NCBI GenBank assembly: GCA_002812745.2
Contig: NCSJ02000065.1
Location: forward strand, 62,001-126,000
Direction of reading: 5' to 3'
Source: Scytalidium lignicola
Lineage: Eukaryota; Ascomycota; Leotiomycetes
DNA length: 64,000 nt
Position numbers and translations under genes: made by a program. The notes below the pieces were generated by a model. It was not told where the DNA came from and did no database searches. It worked only from the letters and a program-made list of their open reading frames with translations. Numbering within the stretch: position 1 is the stretch's first letter; each line of letters begins with the position of its first letter. This document shows, in pieces, positions 59,283-64,000 of this stretch.

Positions 59283-60528
59283 ATGCCACCGACTCCACCC
59301 CCGCATTCTCACTTCCGGTTCCCTTACAATAATAATAGCAACAATAGGAATAACAGTGGTAATGGCAATGTCATCGGTGGTCGACCTCCTGCTGCTGCTG
59401 CTGCGCCGCGACGCACGAGGAATCTCGTCGCGTTTGACTCCTCGCCCACGACGATTGTTACGCCTTCTGCGCAGGGATATGCTGGGAATGGAGGTGGGTT
59501 GAGGGCGAGGGGTGGGGTGAATNGGGGGTGGGAATAGGGGTGGTGATGAGGATGAGGAAGAAGAGGAGGGAGATGAAGATGAAGAGGAGGAGGATGTTGG
59601 GGAGTTAGATTTAGATTTGGATGGGGATGGAGAGGGGCGTGGTGATGAGGAGGAGGATGGGGAGGAACATGGTGAGGAGGAGGGGGAGATTGAAGGTTTG
59701 TCTTGTTTTATTTTATTATTTTATTTGGATTGCTAAGGTGTGAACTGACATGGAGGTTTTTATAGTTATGGATATTGATCCGCCATTCAATGCTGCTGCG
59801 TTGGGACTGAAGGAGATTGGAAACCTGGCGAGTTGGACGGTCTCAAGTTGTAAGCCAGGATGTGGAGTCGAGGCGTTGAGGGATGAGAATACGGATTTGT
59901 TTTGGCAGTATGTATCTATTTCCTCTTCCGGTTCTTTATCACACTGCTTTTATTACACTGAGTTTTTGAAAAGCTGGAGAAGCTATGGCAAAACAGCATA
60001 AAGAGAGAATTGTACTAATATCTGGTATGGTTTTCTAGATCTGACGGCCCCCAACCACATCACCTCAACATCCACTTCTCCCGCTTCGTCGCCATCCGTG
60101 CAATCCGCATCTTTCTCAACTTCGATGATGACGAGTCCTACACACCAACCCGCATCACCCTCCTCGCAGGCACAGGCTACCACGATCTAATCCCCTTCAC
60201 CGGCCTCGAATTCACGCAACCAAAAGGCTGGATCGATGTACCGCTAGACCGAGTAGGAGGCGGTGAAGATGGGAAGACATTGAGGGCCTTTCTTGTGCAG
60301 GTGAAAATTGTTGAGAACCATCAAAATGGCAAGGATACGCACGTGAGAGGACTGAAGATTTATGCAAAAGACGAGAGGGCGGGGGCTGGAGGGTTTGAGA
60401 TGTTGGGTGATAGGGAGCTGATGAGGGGTACTGCTTCTTCTCTAGCTGCGAGGAAGATGGATGCTCAGTATGTTGAGGGGCCGGGAGTTACGATTCCAGA
60501 TTGGATGGGGGACCCCGAGCTTCGATGA
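59283..60528 (+). CDS. DOC1: Anaphase-promoting complex subunit 10 (DOC1), frame interrupted by an N
   Basis: APC10/Doc1 is a core subunit of the anaphase-promoting complex that helps bind D-box substrates for ubiquitination. Exons 59283-59695, 59766-59907 and 60039-60528 give 347 residues if the single N at 59523 is ignored; with it the frame stops within a few codons. The DOC jellyroll starts at LGLKEIGNLASWTVSSCKPG and continues DLFWQSDGPQPHHLNIHF, FVAIRAIRIFLNFDDDESYTP and ITLLAGTGYHDLI, ending LRGLKIY-type (HVRGLKIYAKD). The C-terminal tail is about 50 residues. The N-terminal exon is unusual: a Pro/Asn-rich start, then a run of Glu/Asp/Gly (about residues 83-136) encoded by GAG/GAT/GGG-rich DNA. 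The start could be later, but no downstream ATG precedes the DOC fold except the Met at about 139 (VMDIDPPF). Confidence 0.87.
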
Positions 60529-61201
60529 TGTCTTTGTCTGAAGTGGGTTTGAGTTTTATAGGTGTGACAGTTAGCTTTGTTTAGCTCTCACTCACACCCT
60601 TTGCCTGGAAGGTTGATATAGGTGCTATATGACTATTCGCGAAGGTCTTGCTCTATAAGAGCTACGTTTGGGGCAGACCAGAACATCATACTCTCATGTC
60701 TGAGGCCAGGTCAAAAGTTGTTGTCCGTTGCTTAGGTAATTCTAGCATCAGGACTTGGCCTTGGAATATCTTGACAAGGCTGATAGCAATGCTGCTTATG
60801 GAGCATTATCATCGCAATTATAAATCATAGCAGGTGGTCATGATATGGAAGATGCGTCGCTAAAGAAGCATCCGAGTTGAAACGCTTTCAACTCAAGGAC
60901 AAACGCAATTCCAGCGAGGATTTGTATATATCATAGCGTTCACCGATCAGATCTCTTGAATACCCGTTTCTCCATTGGTCTTGTTTAGAGGATTGGGTAG
61001 AGAAGAGATCCGATCTGGTGTGCCGGTTTCAAATCAATATACACTCTACTGTATGTTGTATCGAATAATTCCATGAAATTATGGTGTTCTAATATGAAAA
61101 TGAAGAAGATGCCAATGAAAGATGCATATTGAAAAGTCTAATACGATGAACAGATCCACAACCATCTAATCTTAACCTCAAGACAAAACACAACTCCTGA
61201 C
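60529..61201. other. Intergenic, convergent 3' ends
   Basis: The 3' regions of APC10 and the GNAT gene. No supported gene or repeat. Confidence 0.6.
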
Positions 61202-61975
61202 TCAATTAACACCATCCTTTGGATTCCATATCATAAGCCCACCACCACCCTCATCACCCTCAGGCCGCTGGCAGAAATCACCCAACATCTCAAATCCCAA
61301 CTTCCTATACAGTCTCTCCCCAACAGGACTGGCAAACAATCCAACCGGCACCCCTTCCTTCCTCGCCAACTCCATCACCACACTCATGATCTTCCTGCCC
61401 AGTCCTTTCCCTTGCCACTCGGGACTGACCGTCAAGATCTGCGCATGCCACCTCTCCCTCCTCCCCTCGACATCAAAGTACGTCTTAGAATCTTTACTCG
61501 CCCACTCCCCGAATTCCCTCAGATGGTCCTCATCACTCGACCGATCGGGCCAGAGGCGAAACCCTACAGTGAAAACAACATACAACCACCACCTCCACAG
61601 CCAAAGCAACACCCTAGTGAACACACCTCTGCTCCGAATGAAAGACTGAGCTCCTTCGTCCTTACCAACACGGCTGAATTGTCCGTAAGCTAGTGGCACA
61701 TCGGGAGCCGATGCCTCGCATGCAACGACCGTGACGTTGCGCGGCGAGGCCATGCGTTTTTGGATCTGGTACCTGAAGCGGCGGTCTAGGTCTTCGGGGT
61801 ACTTGTCGACGTGTGGAGAGAGGAAGGCCATGATGACGGTGCCGGCGTAGGCGGTGCGGCCGTAGATGGCGAGGAGGGGGACATCGGAGAGACGGGCTGG
61901 GCGGATTATGAAGGCTTGGTTTGTAGAGGATGATGATGAGGAGGAGGACGACTTGGATGGTCGTTGAGTTGCCAT
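61202..61975 (-). CDS. GNAT-family N-acetyltransferase
   Basis: Acetyl-CoA-dependent acetyltransferase; substrate unknown. A single exon gives 257 residues. The N-terminus carries a poly-Ser run (residues about 9-17) before the GNAT fold starts at FIIRPARLSDVPLLAIYG. The acetyl-CoA pyrophosphate loop is WQGKGLGRKIM (motif A, Q-x-x-G-x-G/A form), preceded by strand AQILTVSPE and followed by helix VVMELARKEG. The C-terminal strand-helix is FASPVGERLYRKLGFEMLGD, as in small-molecule GNATs. A central hydrophobic Trp-rich segment (VLLWLWRWWLYVVFTVGF) is long enough to be a membrane-associated helix, which is uncommon in soluble GNATs. The start is the ATG directly after a TATA-rich leader. Confidence 0.85.
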   Translation of the reverse strand: MATQRPSKSSSSSSSSSTNQAFIIRPARLSDVPLLAIYGRTAYAGTVIMAFLSPHVDKYPEDLDRRFRYQIQKRMASPRNVTVVACEASAPDVPLAYGQFSRVGKDEGAQSFIRSRGVFTRVLLWLWRWWLYVVFTVGFRLWPDRSSDEDHLREFGEWASKDSKTYFDVEGRRERWHAQILTVSPEWQGKGLGRKIMSVVMELARKEGVPVGLFASPVGERLYRKLGFEMLGDFCQRPEGDEGGGGLMIWNPKDGVN

Positions 61976-62777
61976 TATTTTATATATTTTTTGAAGTTTT
62001 TATCTAGAAATGAAGAGACATCGTTTCTATATATAATGTTCCTGTTTTATCTATCTATATACGACTCTTTGAATGCGAATACATATGTATATATATACCC
62101 ATAAATACATTTTTTTTTTTGTATATGATATATCTACCTTCCCTTTCCGGAACTGCTATTTTCTTCACCGGTCTTGGCAGTTTTCTCGTTATGACTCACA
62201 CACCGGATACGGGGAACCGATATGGATTAATTAGGATTGAGAACCTTTCATGAGTTGGGATTTGGTTGATTTTTGTTTATATTGTACTGTAACACGAGGA
62301 TGCGGGATATTGTGGATGGAGTGTGACGCATGTGACGTTGAGCTAATTATTCCCAGGTTACTAATAAAGTTAACGTTCTCAAATATAGGTTTGATTTGAG
62401 CTGTTATGATACCCTTAAATCTGAAGACTAATCACAAGTTTAGCAAGGCTGCAAAAAAATTCACAAATTCAAGAATTAGATAGTTAACATGAAACTAAAG
62501 ATAAAAGTTTATCTTTAAATTGGGAATTCAATATTTAATAGAATAGTTGTTGATATTGCAAGGAGGTGGTTTTGCACAATCCTGCGGTAGATTTTAGTGG
62601 TCCTGTCAGGAATGTCAGAGGTTATGGCGCAGGGAATAGGCTACTACGCATATATCTTGTATGGTACAGAGACTCAATTGGCTGCTAGTCTTGATGATGT
62701 ATAGTATATAGGGGTGTGTGTGAAAATCCTTCAACCGTAGCCGACCGTAAGCTCCCTGAGCTGTGATTGGTTGTGCT

Positions 62778-62824
62778 ATTACATAAGCACCATACTCTCT
62801 GACAAGGAACTGTGCTTATGTAAT
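62778..62824. repeat. Perfect 13-bp inverted repeat with 21-nt loop
   Basis: ATTACATAAGCAC at 62778-62790 is repeated as its reverse complement at 62812-62824. The flanks contain CCGTAAGC-type words also found at about 29,328-29,350 beside the MITE. It may be a remnant of a foldback element or a hairpin in a transcript leader; neither is shown. Confidence 0.7.
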
Positions 62825-62954
62825 TCCCAGCCGCCGGAAGCTCGAACAGCACCTACCAACCTATCAGCTTAATTATTATCAGATTCTAGTTGTTATTGGG
62901 GATCATTCAAGCTCTGTGCCATACGATTTATATGCGATATTACTGCTTCTTGCA

Positions 62955-62989
62955 CTCTGACCTCTGACCTCTGACCTCTGACCTCTGAC
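62955..62989 (+). repeat. Heptanucleotide tandem repeat (CTCTGAC)5
   Basis: Five exact tandem copies of CTCTGAC, 35 nt, ending about 160 bp before the APH-like start. A minisatellite likely to vary in copy number. Confidence 0.95.
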
Positions 62990-63149
62990 ATCCTAAGCTT
63001 AGCATTTGAGAGCCCGCTTCTTTTAAATTAAAAGGAGCTCGTATCCGACGATGCTCAGAATTCTACTCACTAAATATTCACTTCTTAGCCCTTTGAGCTG
63101 AAGCTACGATTCCCCAGCGTAGCCATCCACTACTCGGAGAGTTATTCAG

Positions 63150-64000
63150 ATGGCTATGCCACGTCGTCTTTTACGGGGAGAGATTACTTACTCTTCCGCT
63201 AAGCTTGATGAGACAAATATACTTCATAAGTTGACTCTTTGGGAAGAAAGGAACAAGTTCTTTAACTACACGCACTGCAAACGCTACTTGATTCAAACCA
63301 TTGCTGCCCACCATCTCGGGCTGAGCACAAAAGAGAATTGCCGCATTTCAGGACCTGATGATTGGTTGCACGGGAGTTTCAATCTCTGTATCCCAATTAC
63401 TGTTGAAAGTGGGAACAACCGTCTGGACCAACGCCTTATCATCAGATTCCCACTACCTTACCGAGTTGGCGAAGCATTTCGTCCGGGTAATGCGGATGAG
63501 AAACTTCGATGCGAAGCTGGAGCCTATGCCTGGCTACAAGAAAATTGCCCGGATGTTCCAATACCGTATTTGTTTGGGTTTGGACTGTCAACAGGTCAAA
63601 GTGTACGTTTAAAAAAACCCACCTTCGCATCATTAAATAATATCTATAACGTGGATTAGTTCACAGCTCTTGAAAACCTACCAATCCTCTCCCGCTGCTT
63701 TCACTATGTCCGCCGCCAAATTTTCTCATGGCTTGGATATCCGGTCCCCTCCCGGTACGTCCGTCGGCAGAGTCAAACCAAAAGCACGGTTGATTTAGGC
63801 GTTGGGTACCTGTTACTTGAGTATATTGATGAATCTCAGGGTAAAATGCTTTCATGCACTTGGAGTCAGAAGTCTCAAGAAGTGAAGCTACGAAACAACC
63901 TTTTTCGGAGCCTGTCCCGGATCTTCCTCAGCTTTTCACGCGTGCCTCTATCACGGATTGGCTCCTTTACAATCGGTGATGATGGTGTTTTACGCTTGAT
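63150..64000 (+). CDS. Fungal APH-like phosphotransferase family protein, partial at 3' end
   Basis: Protein-kinase-like fold protein of the large fungal aminoglycoside-phosphotransferase-like family, not a resistance gene by default; substrate unknown. Exon 1 is 63150-63602; exon 2 starts at 63660 and runs off the window. The intron is 57 nt, GTACGT...TTAG, in phase 0. The N-terminal lobe has DDWLHGSFNLCIPITV (nucleotide-binding loop position), RLIIRFPLP (the Arg-containing strand in place of the usual Lys strand) and KLRCEAGAYAWLQENCPDVPIP, matching the family's Glu helix. Exon 2 continues GYLLLEYIDESQGKML and RNNLFRSLSRIFLSFSRVPL. The catalytic HGD motif would lie beyond the end. Two in-frame ATGs (63150, 63156) could be the start. 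Confidence 0.82.

Larger units (their letters stand above)
61976..63149. other. Divergent intergenic region with small repeats
   Basis: Upstream of both the GNAT gene and the APH-like gene. It holds a perfect 13-bp inverted repeat and a 7-nt tandem array (listed separately). About 62,340-62,540 is AT-rich. No supported gene. Confidence 0.6.

Noticed and set aside
63150..64000. Reading the APH-like gene as an antibiotic-resistance gene
   Set aside because: Fungal genomes carry many APH-fold kinases of unrelated function; it is spliced and fungal-like, with no sign of recent transfer.

Overview
The window is nuclear DNA from a filamentous ascomycete (Pezizomycotina, most likely a Leotiomycetes-type genome). 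The evidence is a high density of genes split by short introns (about 50-120 nt, GTAAGT/GTATGT donors) and fungus-specific families: Zn2Cys6 regulators, a hybrid histidine kinase, a PDR transporter, a RID-like DNA methyltransferase, CCG-9 trehalose synthase, Atg27 and a fungal APH-like kinase. The lineage guess is inference from gene content. I read exons directly, and every multi-exon model given as a CDS closes in frame across all junctions, apart from two genes interrupted by a single N.

Layout. 0-9 kb: mitochondrial phosphate carrier (+), then a 9-exon PDR-type ABC transporter (-). 9-23 kb: Zn2Cys6 factor (+), 1431-aa hybrid histidine kinase (-), second Zn2Cys6 factor (+). 24-29 kb: Atg22-like transporter (-) divergent from a 2-oxoglutarate/Fe(II) dioxygenase (+). 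29-30 kb: AT-rich gene-poor stretch with a TA-flanked 148-bp MITE. 30-39 kb, all on minus: CCCH zinc-finger protein, RID-like methyltransferase, SRP19, Pex22-like protein. 39-46 kb, plus: eIF2B-gamma, C2H2 factor, broken BTB gene. 46-54 kb, minus: Atg27, MFS drug transporter, prefoldin subunit 4 and an 80-aa protein with a 14-nt first exon. 55-64 kb: CCG-9 (+), APC10 (+), GNAT acetyltransferase (-), APH-like kinase (+, cut by the window end).

How the genes relate. Most are independent housekeeping or signalling genes; nothing looks like a biosynthetic cluster. Functional themes are transport and stress (PDR, MFS, phosphate carrier, trehalose synthase, hybrid kinase), vacuole/autophagy membranes (Atg22-like, Atg27) and genome defence (RID-like enzyme, with a mobile-element relic 3.2 kb away). 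Two Zn2Cys6 factors each share a divergent promoter region, one with the PDR transporter and one with the histidine kinase.

Twenty isolated N characters are present, almost all beside A/T runs. The two that fall in exons (25490, 59523) each break a good reading frame, and deleting the N restores it, so they look like assembly padding. I found no convincing undescribed multi-gene system. The most unusual items are two GC-AG introns, the hidden 80-aa gene, the MITE, the degenerate receiver in the kinase and the RID-like enzyme.
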